A stretch of DNA of 10,056 nt from JAWXVD01 sp044425705 (GTDB taxonomy: Bacteria; Bacillota; Clostridia; Lachnospirales; Lachnospiraceae), in assembly GCA_044425705.1 (NCBI GenBank), contig JAWXVD010000123.1, positions 1 through 10,056 of the forward strand. Direction: 5' to 3'. A program made the position numbers and the translations under genes. Within the stretch, counting starts at the first letter, position 1. Each line of letters starts with the position of its first letter. Below, one piece after another: positions 1-5,733 of the stretch. Under the pieces are notes generated by a model. The model made no database searches. It saw only the letters and a list, made by a program, of their open reading frames with translations, and was not told the DNA's origin.

Positions 1-14
1 CAATTATTATAGCA

Positions 15-53
15 AAAATACCACAATTTTGCAAGTGAAAATTGTGGTATTTT
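15..53. terminator. Bidirectional intrinsic terminator
   Basis: A perfect 16-bp inverted repeat (15-30 and 38-53) surrounds a 7-nt loop. Both outer flanks are A/T rich, so on the minus strand the stem is followed by T residues. It lies just beyond the truncated ATPase reading frame and would end that minus-strand transcript. It may also end plus-strand transcription entering from the left of the window. Confidence 0.8.
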
Positions 54-78
54 CAGTATTTATGTTACTTTTTTTCTA

Positions 79-246
79 TCAAAAAGAGATTGAGTATGAG
101 AAAGATGGGAAGTTAGCATTGATAAACTGGCTGATAAGTGCCGTTTTGCCAATACGGCGTCGACCGTATACTACTGCAAATTGAAATTTATCGCTGTGAT
201 ATAATTTGTTCAGTTCAGAAAGTTCTTTTTGTCTACCTAAAAACAT
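79..246 (-). pseudogene. Truncated archaeal-type AAA ATPase (N-terminal remnant)
   Basis: This 55-codon frame matches the N-terminus of the ATP-binding protein family often called archaeal-type ATPase (AAA with a DUF234-like C-terminus). It opens with MFLGRQKEL, and a Walker A motif GRRRIGKT sits at residues 28-35. After about residue 42 the sequence loses family character and stops, whereas intact members run to roughly 400-480 residues, so Walker B, the sensor regions and the C-terminal nuclease-like domain are absent. I chose the ATG at 246 because an AGGAGA box lies 7 nt upstream; an in-frame ATG at 267 has no such box. A near-consensus promoter lies upstream and a terminator downstream, so the remnant may still be transcribed. 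I infer that it is non-functional. The alternative, a real small P-loop peptide, is unlikely. Confidence 0.75.
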
Positions 247-307
247 AGTCTCTTCTCCTATTTTCATTTTTTGCTATATTATGATTTACTAGTTTACGAT
301 TTAGTTA

Positions 308-336
308 ATTTTATCATGATGAAATAACACTGTCAA
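308..336 (-). promoter_or_regulatory. Promoter for the ATPase remnant
   Basis: On the minus strand TTGACA (331-336) is followed after exactly 17 nt by TAAAAT (308-313), with a TG one base before the -10 (extended -10). The predicted transcript start near 301 gives a leader of about 55 nt before the ATG at 246. This is one of the best sigma-A type promoters in the window, yet it drives only a truncated gene. Confidence 0.75.
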
Positions 337-506
337 GTTGTGTTTCATGAGCTGACTACCATAGGGTGAAATATAACTGAAAAAGTGTTATCTTTTGATT
401 TAATTATATTATTATTTGATGGAATTCTTATACATCACTGTTAGGGGCACTTCCTATTTTGAGTTATGTATGTTATGATAAACAAAAAAAAGAGGTGAAA
501 ATCACT

Positions 507-2060
507 TTGAAAATTTGTTTGACAAAAGTGGAAATGCAGGAAATGGAACGACATGCTATAGAACAAATAGGAATCCCATCTTTAGTTTTGATGGAGCGAG
601 CAGCAATGGCAGTTGCCAATGTAGTGATGGAGCAAAACAACATAGATACAAAAGTATGGATTTTTTGTGGTATGGGAAATAATGGTGCTGATGGTATTGC
701 ATTGGCTAGAATATTATTTCTGAAAAAATATCATGTCATTATTATTCCAGTAGGAAAAAGAGAAAAAGCTACAGAAGAATATCAACTGCAAGAACAGATT
801 GCTAGGAAACTTGGGATTTCTTTTGGAACTTATGAAGATTGCAATCCAAAGGCGTCAGATTGTATCATAGACGGACTTTTTGGCATAGGTTTAGGAAGGG
901 AAATTCAAGGAGAATTTAAAACTGTAATAAAAAAGATAGAAGAATTTCCTTGCAAAAACCTGATTGCCATAGATATTCCATCAGGAATTTGTGCAACTAC
1001 AGGAAAAATGTTAGGTATCGCATTGCAGGCTAGCACTACAGTTACATTTGGATATGAAAAAACAGGCTTGTATAGAAATGAAGGCAGACAATATTCTGGT
1101 AATATTATTTGTGCAGATATAGGGTTTCCAGAACAAAGTGTGGAAGCATTGTGTAATTCTGCACAGCGTTTGGAAGAATCTGATTTAGAGAATATTCCCA
1201 AGCGTTTGGATATTGCCAATAAAGGAAATTATGGTAGATTATTAGTCATTGCAGGATCAACTGGGATGAGTGGCGCAGCCTATTTATCTGCTATGGCAGC
1301 TTACAAAACAGGGGCTGGATTGGTGAAAATATTGACCACAGAGGATAATAGAAATGTTTTACAAATCCAATTACCAGAGGCTATTATCGCAACCTATACT
1401 TCAGAAAATATGGTAGAAATTGTAGATAGAGAATGTCAATGGGCTACTACCATTGTTATGGGACCAGGATTGGGACAAGCAGATTATGTGAAAACCTTGG
1501 TTGCTACTGTGTTAGAAAAAACAAAAGTGCCAATGGTATTAGATGCAGATGCATTGAATACCATAGCAAGAAATCCAGAACTATTTGATAAATTAGGGGA
1601 ACATATTATTATGACGCCCCATATGAAAGAGATGAGTCGATTGACTCATTTGTCTGTAGATAAATTAAAGGGAATGAATCAATGGGTATCCCTGCATGCA
1701 GAAAATCAGGTTATGCAAAAGAAGTTAGCGGCAGAAGAAATACAAGATACCGTAGAATATGTGAAAGAATTTACCAAGAAGCATCAGGTTACATGTATTT
1801 TAAAAGATGCTACATCTATAATTGTGGATGCTACAGGAAAAACATTTCTAACGACTAGTGGAAATGGTGCCTTGGCAAAGGCAGGAACAGGGGATGTGTT
1901 AGCAGGTATAGTAGGTGGATTGCTTTGTATAGGGATGAATCAACTGGATGCAGCTGCATATAGTTCTTTTGTACATGGAATGGCCGGTGCAAAAGCTTCC
2001 CAAAAATATGGAAAGCATAGTATATTGGCAAGGGATGTGCTCGATCATATCTGTATGTAA
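507..2060 (+). CDS. nnr: Bifunctional NAD(P)H-hydrate epimerase / ADP-dependent NAD(P)H-hydrate dehydratase
   Basis: Cytosolic metabolite-repair enzyme of 517 residues. The N-terminal YjeF-type domain (about 1-215) epimerises R- and S-NAD(P)H hydrates, and the C-terminal ribokinase-like domain (about 225-515) dehydrates the S form using ADP in most bacteria. Visible motifs are GMGNNGADG at 55-63, DGLFGIGLGR at 122-131 and IDIPSG with the probable catalytic Asp156. The second domain shows GNYGRLLVIAGS near 240, MGPGLG at 318-323, LDADALN at 345-351 and NGALAKAGTGDVL with catalytic Asp463. The start is TTG at 507: AGAGGTG (491-497) lies 9 nt upstream, and translation from there begins MKICLTKVEMQ as expected for the family. 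An in-frame TTG at 459 lacks a ribosome binding site. One oddity is that the usual TPHPGE is TPHMKE at 370-375. The next gene starts 102 nt downstream. Confidence 0.95.
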   Translation: MKICLTKVEMQEMERHAIEQIGIPSLVLMERAAMAVANVVMEQNNIDTKVWIFCGMGNNGADGIALARILFLKKYHVIIIPVGKREKATEEYQLQEQIARKLGISFGTYEDCNPKASDCIIDGLFGIGLGREIQGEFKTVIKKIEEFPCKNLIAIDIPSGICATTGKMLGIALQASTTVTFGYEKTGLYRNEGRQYSGNIICADIGFPEQSVEALCNSAQRLEESDLENIPKRLDIANKGNYGRLLVIAGSTGMSGAAYLSAMAAYKTGAGLVKILTTEDNRNVLQIQLPEAIIATYTSENMVEIVDRECQWATTIVMGPGLGQADYVKTLVATVLEKTKVPMVLDADALNTIARNPELFDKLGEHIIMTPHMKEMSRLTHLSVDKLKGMNQWVSLHAENQVMQKKLAAEEIQDTVEYVKEFTKKHQVTCILKDATSIIVDATGKTFLTTSGNGALAKAGTGDVLAGIVGGLLCIGMNQLDAAAYSSFVHGMAGAKASQKYGKHSILARDVLDHICM

Positions 2061-2074
2061 CAGCTTCATAAGAT

Positions 2075-2102
2075 CTGCCAAAGATTTCACAAAGGCTATA
2101 AA
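2075..2102 (+). promoter_or_regulatory. Possible promoter for the alpha-glucosidase gene
   Basis: The 102-nt gap between the two metabolic genes has no clear terminator. CTGCCA (2075-2080), a 16-nt spacer and TATAAA (2097-2102) make a moderate promoter. A consensus-like TTGACA at 2106-2111 has no -10 at the right distance. The downstream gene may therefore have its own promoter, be read through from the repair-enzyme gene, or both. Confidence 0.25.
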
Positions 2103-2162
2103 AACTTGACATAGATTATATAAAAGTAAAAAAAACTTTACGGAGAAGGGACGGTTATTACT

Positions 2163-3830
2163 ATGACAAAAAAATGGTGGCATGAAAAAGTAGCTTATCA
2201 AATTTATCCAAAGAGTTTCTGTGATTCTAATGGAGATGGTATTGGAGATTTAAGAGGGATTATTAGCAAATTAGATTATTTGAGGGAACTTGGTATTGAT
2301 ATCGTTTGGCTTTCACCAATTTATTGTTCTCCTTTAGCAGATCAAGGATATGATATTGCAGATTATTATACTATTGATCCAAGATTTGGTACTATGGAAG
2401 AGATGGAGGAACTGATTGCAGAAGGGAAGAAAAGAGGAATCCAGATTTTAATGGATCTTGTAGTCAATCACTGTTCTGATGAACATGAATGGTTCAAAAA
2501 GGCTTGTGAAGATCCAGATGGTAAATATGGAAAATATTTTTATATTGTAGATGCAAAAGATGGGAAGTTACCATCAAATTCAAGAGCGTATTTTGGTGGC
2601 TGTGTGTGGGATAAACTTCCAGGTCATGAAGATAAATATTATTACCATGCTTTTCATAAAAAACAACCAGATTTAAATTGGGAAAATGAAGAGGTTCGTG
2701 AAGAGGTTTATAAAAATATCAATTGGTGGTTAGACAAAGGCTTAGGAGGCTTCCGTATTGATGCAATTATTAATATCAAAAAAGCATTGCCTTTTAAACA
2801 TTACCCAGCAGACCGTGAAGATGGATTGTCAGATATTCGATGCATGTTAAGAGATGCACATGGAATTGGTGAATTTTTACAGGAAATGAAAGAGAGAACA
2901 TTTGATCTATATGATGCTTTTTCAGTAGGTGAAGTATTTGATAGCAATGAGCCACTTGCAAATTTTATTGCCAAGGATGGATATTTTTCTTCTATGTTTG
3001 ATTTTAATACCACGATCATTGGAGCTAGTGGGAAAGGTTGGCATGACCATAAAGGCATCAAACCAAGTGAGTACATAGAGGCAGTGTTTGAAAGTCAAGA
3101 AGCTGTAAAAGAGTTTGGATTCTTAGCAAACATTATTGAAAATCATGATGAACCAAGAGGCTGTAGCCGTTATTTACCAGATGGTATTTGTACAGAGCGT
3201 GGGAAAAAGATGTTAGCACTTACTTCATTTATGGCTAGAGGAATTCCCTTTATTTATGAAGGACAAGAGATTGGTATGGAAAATACTGAATTTAGCAACA
3301 TAGAAGAAGTAGATGATATCAATACTATTGATGAATATCAGGTGTGTTTAGATGCAGGATATACAGCGGAAGAAGCATTAAAAATAGTAGCTCATCATAG
3401 TAGGGACAATGCAAGAGTGCCAATGCAGTGGACAGGGGAAGAAGGTGTTGGATTTACAACAGGAACACCTTGGTTGAAAGTTAACCCTAATTATGAGCGT
3501 ATTAACGTAGAAACGCAATTGGCTGATAAAAATTCCCTTTGGTATTTTTACCAAAACCTCATTCAATTGAGAAAAAATCCTGAATATAAAGATGTAGTGG
3601 TTTATGGGGAATTTATTCCTTATAGAGATGTGAATGAAAATGTCATGGCATTCTATAGAAAAGACAGCAATCAATCGTTATTTATTGTTGCCAACTTTTC
3701 ACACGAAGAGGAAATTGTTCTATTGCCAGGAGAAGTAAAAACAGTAATTATGAATAATGATGATTTTTATTGTATTGAAAATGGAGCAGTAAGATTAAAA
3801 GAATATCAAGCAATGATTATTGAGATGTAG
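2163..3830 (+). CDS. GH13 alpha-glucosidase (oligo-1,6-glucosidase / maltase type)
   Basis: Cytosolic glycosidase of 555 residues with no signal peptide, the usual length for the MalL/oligo-1,6-glucosidase group. It would release glucose from the non-reducing end of imported malto- or isomalto-oligosaccharides. WWHEKVAYQIYPKSF opens the TIM barrel, DSNGDGIGDLRGI at 21-33 is the usual Ca-binding loop, and DLVVNH lies at 98-103. GGFRIDAI carries the likely nucleophile Asp200, SVGEVF the acid/base Glu257, and ENHDEPR the third acidic residue Asp329. RDNARVPMQW at 414-423 is also typical. Residue 201 after the nucleophile is Ala; in this family Val there goes with alpha-1,6 preference and Ala or Thr with alpha-1,4 or broad activity, so maltase-like activity is plausible. 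The ribosome binding site is GGAGAAGGG at 2142-2150. No sugar transporter adjoins it directly; the MFS gene lies beyond the toxin locus. Confidence 0.9.
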   Translation: MTKKWWHEKVAYQIYPKSFCDSNGDGIGDLRGIISKLDYLRELGIDIVWLSPIYCSPLADQGYDIADYYTIDPRFGTMEEMEELIAEGKKRGIQILMDLVVNHCSDEHEWFKKACEDPDGKYGKYFYIVDAKDGKLPSNSRAYFGGCVWDKLPGHEDKYYYHAFHKKQPDLNWENEEVREEVYKNINWWLDKGLGGFRIDAIINIKKALPFKHYPADREDGLSDIRCMLRDAHGIGEFLQEMKERTFDLYDAFSVGEVFDSNEPLANFIAKDGYFSSMFDFNTTIIGASGKGWHDHKGIKPSEYIEAVFESQEAVKEFGFLANIIENHDEPRGCSRYLPDGICTERGKKMLALTSFMARGIPFIYEGQEIGMENTEFSNIEEVDDINTIDEYQVCLDAGYTAEEALKIVAHHSRDNARVPMQWTGEEGVGFTTGTPWLKVNPNYERINVETQLADKNSLWYFYQNLIQLRKNPEYKDVVVYGEFIPYRDVNENVMAFYRKDSNQSLFIVANFSHEEEIVLLPGEVKTVIMNNDDFYCIENGAVRLKEYQAMIIEM

Positions 3831-3841
3831 GGGATATGTCT

Positions 3842-4004
3842 ACTAGACTGTTACTTTTCACGGTTACACCGTAAAAAGTAACGATCGCATGCCCATTGAA
3901 AATCGCCTACGGCGATGGGGCATGCTAATTGACACTCATAGTTGTTCACTCCACACTAAACAGCGTAGTGTTTAGTGTGGGCCTGAAAAGTAACACTAGA
4001 CTGT
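3842..4004. mobile_element. MITE-like three-hairpin element with flanking direct repeats
   Basis: The core is 145 bp (3850-3994), bounded by perfect 11-bp inverted repeats: GTTACTTTTCA at 3850-3860 and TGAAAAGTAAC at 3984-3994. ACTAGACT occurs directly on both sides (3842-3849 and 3995-4002); the identity reaches 10 bp, ACTAGACTGT, because the element also starts with GT. This is the pattern of a target-site duplication. Three hairpins fill the core. Hairpin 1 (3850-3882) has a 15-bp stem with one mismatch and a 3-nt loop. Hairpin 2 (3887-3925) pairs GCATGCCC with GGGCATGC and nests ATCGCC-TAC-GGCGAT. Hairpin 3 (3951-3980) has a perfect 12-bp stem. There is no coding potential. I infer a non-autonomous element or REP-like unit; the family is not recognised. 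It is richer in GC than its surroundings. Confidence 0.6.
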
Positions 4005-4033
4005 CTTTGAGTCTTTTGAGGGTGAAAAATACA

Positions 4034-4062
4034 TTGACAGATAAAGAAATCTAGTTTAATAT
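4034..4062 (+). promoter_or_regulatory. Promoter of the antitoxin-like small RNA
   Basis: TTGACA (4034-4039), exactly 17 nt, then TAATAT (4057-4062). The predicted start is near 4069-4071. No open reading frame with a ribosome binding site follows before the terminator at 4114-4157, so the product should be a short RNA. Confidence 0.7.
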
Positions 4063-4069
4063 GAGAATA

Positions 4070-4158
4070 TAAAAAGGCACTACCGATAGACGGTTGTCCC
4101 TCATTAGTTACTTAAAAAATAATCGTTAAGTTTGAGAGCTTGTGGCGATTATTTTTTA
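4070..4158 (+). ncRNA. Candidate type I antitoxin RNA, convergent with the toxin gene
   Basis: A transcript from the 4034-4062 promoter to the terminator T-run would be about 85-90 nt. Its 3' 44 nt are perfectly antisense to the end of the toxin mRNA, including the stop codon. Its 5' part contains the small dyad ACCG-ATAGA-CGGT (4082-4094). It also carries UCCCUC (4097-4102), which can pair with GAGGGA in the toxin ribosome binding site. The 5' module (4076-4103) resembles the start of the toxin mRNA. Convergent RNAs sharing a terminator are known from the Fst/par class of type I systems; assignment here rests on that analogy and on sequence layout, not on expression data. Confidence 0.6.
4114..4157. 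terminator. Shared bidirectional terminator of toxin mRNA and small RNA
   Basis: A perfect 12-bp inverted repeat, AAAAAATAATCG (4114-4125) and CGATTATTTTTT (4146-4157), gives a T-run after the stem in both directions. The right arm contains the toxin stop codon (minus-strand TAA at 4149-4151) and its last lysine codons. Both convergent transcripts should end here and carry complementary stem-loops. Confidence 0.75.
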
Positions 4159-4235
4159 TGTGAAATCTTGTAAACAAGATTAACAATAGCAACGATTAAA
4201 ATACCTAATTCAAATAAATCAGAATATGTAACCAT
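4149..4235 (-). CDS. Small hydrophobic holin-like toxin (type I toxin-antitoxin)
   Basis: A 28-residue peptide opening MVTYSDLFELG, then one hydrophobic membrane segment (about residues 9-24) and a basic tail ending HKK. This matches the short Firmicutes peptides annotated as putative holin-like toxins, which insert in the membrane and belong to type I toxin-antitoxin loci. The start at 4235 is fixed by AAAGGAGGG, 6 nt upstream on the minus strand. The frame remains open upstream to 4352, but that part is the structured RNA leader and has no family resemblance. The stop lies inside the terminator stem. A convergent small RNA and a leader that can hide the ribosome binding site support the assignment. 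Toxicity is inferred from the family. Confidence 0.8.
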   Translation of the reverse strand: MVTYSDLFELGILIVAIVNLVYKISHKK

Positions 4236-4332
4236 AGCAATCCCTCCTTTCCCATTGTAAAAACAATGTACTTGGAGGGCATAACCCTCCGAAAGTATTG
4301 AGGGAAACCGCCTACCGTTATGGTAGTACCAT
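4236..4332 (-). promoter_or_regulatory. Structured leader of toxin mRNA with sequestered ribosome binding site
   Basis: Read 5' to 3' on the minus strand, the leader holds these parts in order. First is a dyad CTACC-ATAAC-GGTAG. Second is CGGTTTCCCTCA (4299-4310), nearly repeated in the small RNA. Third is GGAGGG-TTATG-CCCTCC (4290-4274). Fourth is the hairpin ACATTG...CAATGT-type stem (4253-4268). Last is the ribosome binding site GGAGGG (4242-4247). The CCCUCC copy can pair either with the upstream GGAGGG, leaving the ribosome site free, or with the ribosome site itself, with the 6-bp hairpin nested between. That makes two mutually exclusive folds. This is sequence-based inference with no folding energy calculated. 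Confidence 0.55.
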
Positions 4333-4338
4333 GGAAGT

Positions 4339-4347
4339 ATTTTAGCA
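4339..4347 (-). promoter_or_regulatory. Extended -10 promoter of the toxin mRNA
   Basis: The minus strand reads TGCTAAAAT (4347-4339), an extended -10 box. No good -35 is seen at 16-18 nt, which is tolerable with an extended -10. The transcript would start near 4332, just before the GGTACTACC dyad, giving a leader of about 97 nt. It lies directly upstream of the divergent MFS gene. Confidence 0.45.
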
Positions 4348-4374
4348 TACAATATGGGGAAAGTATAGAATGAA

Positions 4375-5541
4375 ATGATAAACTTATTATTAGTGATTAT
4401 TTATTTGTCGTTTATTAGTTTGGGATTGCCTGATGCACTCCTTGGTTCAGCATGGCCTGTTATGAGTGTAGAATTTGGAGCAAGTATTTCTAGCATGGGA
4501 ATTGTATCCATAATTATTTCAGCGGGAACTATTATTTCAAGCTTACAAAGTAATCGTTTTATACAAAAATTTGGTGTATATAAAATTACAGTAGTCAGTG
4601 TTGCAACTACGGCTATTTCTTTATTAGGATTTGCATGTAGTCCAAGTTTTATTGTGCTTTGTTTATGGGCAGTTCCTTATGGATTAGGAGCAGGTAGTGT
4701 AGACGCTGCATTGAATAATTATGTGGCTGTGCATTTTGAAAGTAAGCATATGAGTTGGCTCCATTGTATGTGGGGGATTGGTGCAACAATAGGTCCTTCT
4801 ATTATGGGTATGGCATTGGTGAATAATCTACAATTCCGTGGTGGATATGGCATTGTTTTTGCGTTACAAGGTGTATTGGCAATTGTGATTTTAGCCAGTA
4901 AATCCGTTTGGAAGACAGAAGATGCTGTAGAAGAATCTGTGGATAATAGCAATGCACTGGTTCCTAGTTTAATAGAAATTTTTAAAATCAAGGGTGTACC
5001 TCAAATTGCCATTGCTTTTTTCTGTTTTTGTGCTATTGAACAAACAGTTGGTTTGTGGGCAAGTAGCTATTTGGTGTATAACCGAGGTGTAGAAGCAGAA
5101 AAGGCAGCAGGATTTACAGCATTGTATTATTTAGGAATTACAGTAGGTAGAGGTATTAATGGATTTATAGCAATGAAGTATAGTGATAAGCAACTGATTC
5201 GCGTAGGTAGTGGAATTATGGCAGTTGGAATTGCAATCTTAATGTTGCCTTTTGGTGGTGCAATGACTGCATTCATAGGACTTAGTTTCATTGGGTTAGG
5301 TTCAGCACCTGTTTTTCCTTGTATTATTCATTCTACACCAGACAATTTTGGAGTAGACAATTCACAAGCGATAACAGGAGTGCAGATGGCATCGGCATAT
5401 TTAGGTGCATTGTCCATACCGGCACTGTTTGGTTTGGTAGGAAATTATATTAGCTTTTCCATATATCCTTTCTATGTGGCAATCATGTTAGTGTGTATGG
5501 TATTTATGTACGAGCAATTATTAAAGAAATTGAATAAATAG
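4375..5541 (+). CDS. MFS transporter, FHS/fucose-permease-like, substrate unknown
   Basis: An integral membrane permease of 388 residues with about 12 hydrophobic segments and a hydrophilic central loop near 178-205, as usual for the major facilitator superfamily. LGLPDALLGSAWP at 16-28 in the first helix, the basic loop RFIQKFGVYK at 61-70, GLGAGSVDAALNNYVA at 103-118, GRGINGF at 258-264 and GLGSAPVFPCIIHSTP at 307-322 recall the FHS-type sugar permeases and related bacterial carriers. This placement is tentative and the substrate cannot be read from sequence. The ATG at 4375 is preceded by a modest GGGGAAAG (4356-4363). A mini-frame ATG AAA TGA at 4370-4378 overlaps the start. A possible -10, TACAAT (4348-4353), sits too close to give a normal leader, so read-through from the small-RNA promoter may also contribute. 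Confidence 0.85.
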   Translation: MINLLLVIIYLSFISLGLPDALLGSAWPVMSVEFGASISSMGIVSIIISAGTIISSLQSNRFIQKFGVYKITVVSVATTAISLLGFACSPSFIVLCLWAVPYGLGAGSVDAALNNYVAVHFESKHMSWLHCMWGIGATIGPSIMGMALVNNLQFRGGYGIVFALQGVLAIVILASKSVWKTEDAVEESVDNSNALVPSLIEIFKIKGVPQIAIAFFCFCAIEQTVGLWASSYLVYNRGVEAEKAAGFTALYYLGITVGRGINGFIAMKYSDKQLIRVGSGIMAVGIAILMLPFGGAMTAFIGLSFIGLGSAPVFPCIIHSTPDNFGVDNSQAITGVQMASAYLGALSIPALFGLVGNYISFSIYPFYVAIMLVCMVFMYEQLLKKLNK

Positions 5542-5581
5542 CACTTGATGATAGGAGAAGTAGTTATAAAAAATAAAAATA

Positions 5582-5620
5582 TACTCTCATCCACATAACT
5601 AGATTATGTGGATGAGAGTA
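5582..5620 (-). terminator. Intrinsic terminator of the MarR/ABC operon
   Basis: A perfect 17-bp inverted repeat (5582-5598 and 5604-5620) with a 5-nt loop CTAGA. On the minus strand the stem is followed by a T-rich tract (complement of the A-rich 5567-5581); on the plus strand no T-run follows. It therefore suits minus-strand transcripts coming from the MarR gene. It lies 113 nt beyond that gene's stop. Confidence 0.7.
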
Positions 5621-5632
5621 AGGCATAAACAT

Positions 5633-5681
5633 AAGGAGCGATAGAAAATTAGTGGACGTAACAAATTTTCTATTGCTCTTT
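5633..5681 (+). terminator. Intrinsic terminator of the MFS gene
   Basis: The arms 5636-5650 (GAGCGATAGAAAATT) and 5664-5678 pair over 15 bp with one G-U, and extend weakly outward. TTTTATTT follows on the plus strand. It lies about 95 nt after the MFS stop and beyond the opposite-facing hairpin at 5582-5620, so the convergent transcripts overlap slightly. Confidence 0.75.
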
Positions 5682-5733
5682 TATTTATAACAAGTAAGAT
5701 GTTTTTTATGGATGACCATAAGTAACAGCTTGA

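Noticed and set aside
905..1219. Open frame of about 100 codons on the minus strand inside the hydrate-repair gene
   Set aside because: It lies wholly within a well-supported gene, has no ribosome binding site or family resemblance, and is a codon shadow.
2106..2124. TTGACA followed by TATATAA as a promoter of the alpha-glucosidase
   Set aside because: The spacing between the boxes is about 6-8 nt, far too short; no -10 occurs at 16-18 nt.
1855..2201. Two overlapping minus-strand frames across the end of the hydrate-repair gene and the following gap
   Set aside because: Composition is unlike a real protein, they lie opposite conserved C-terminal motifs, and they lack start signals.
3850..3994. 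CRISPR-like array suggested by repeated hairpins
   Set aside because: The three hairpins have different sequences and no regular spacers; the terminal repeats and flanking duplication fit an inserted element better.
4236..4352. N-terminal extension of the toxin frame to an ATG at 4352
   Set aside because: The extra 39 codons coincide with a structured RNA leader; the strong ribosome binding site and the family start both indicate 4235.
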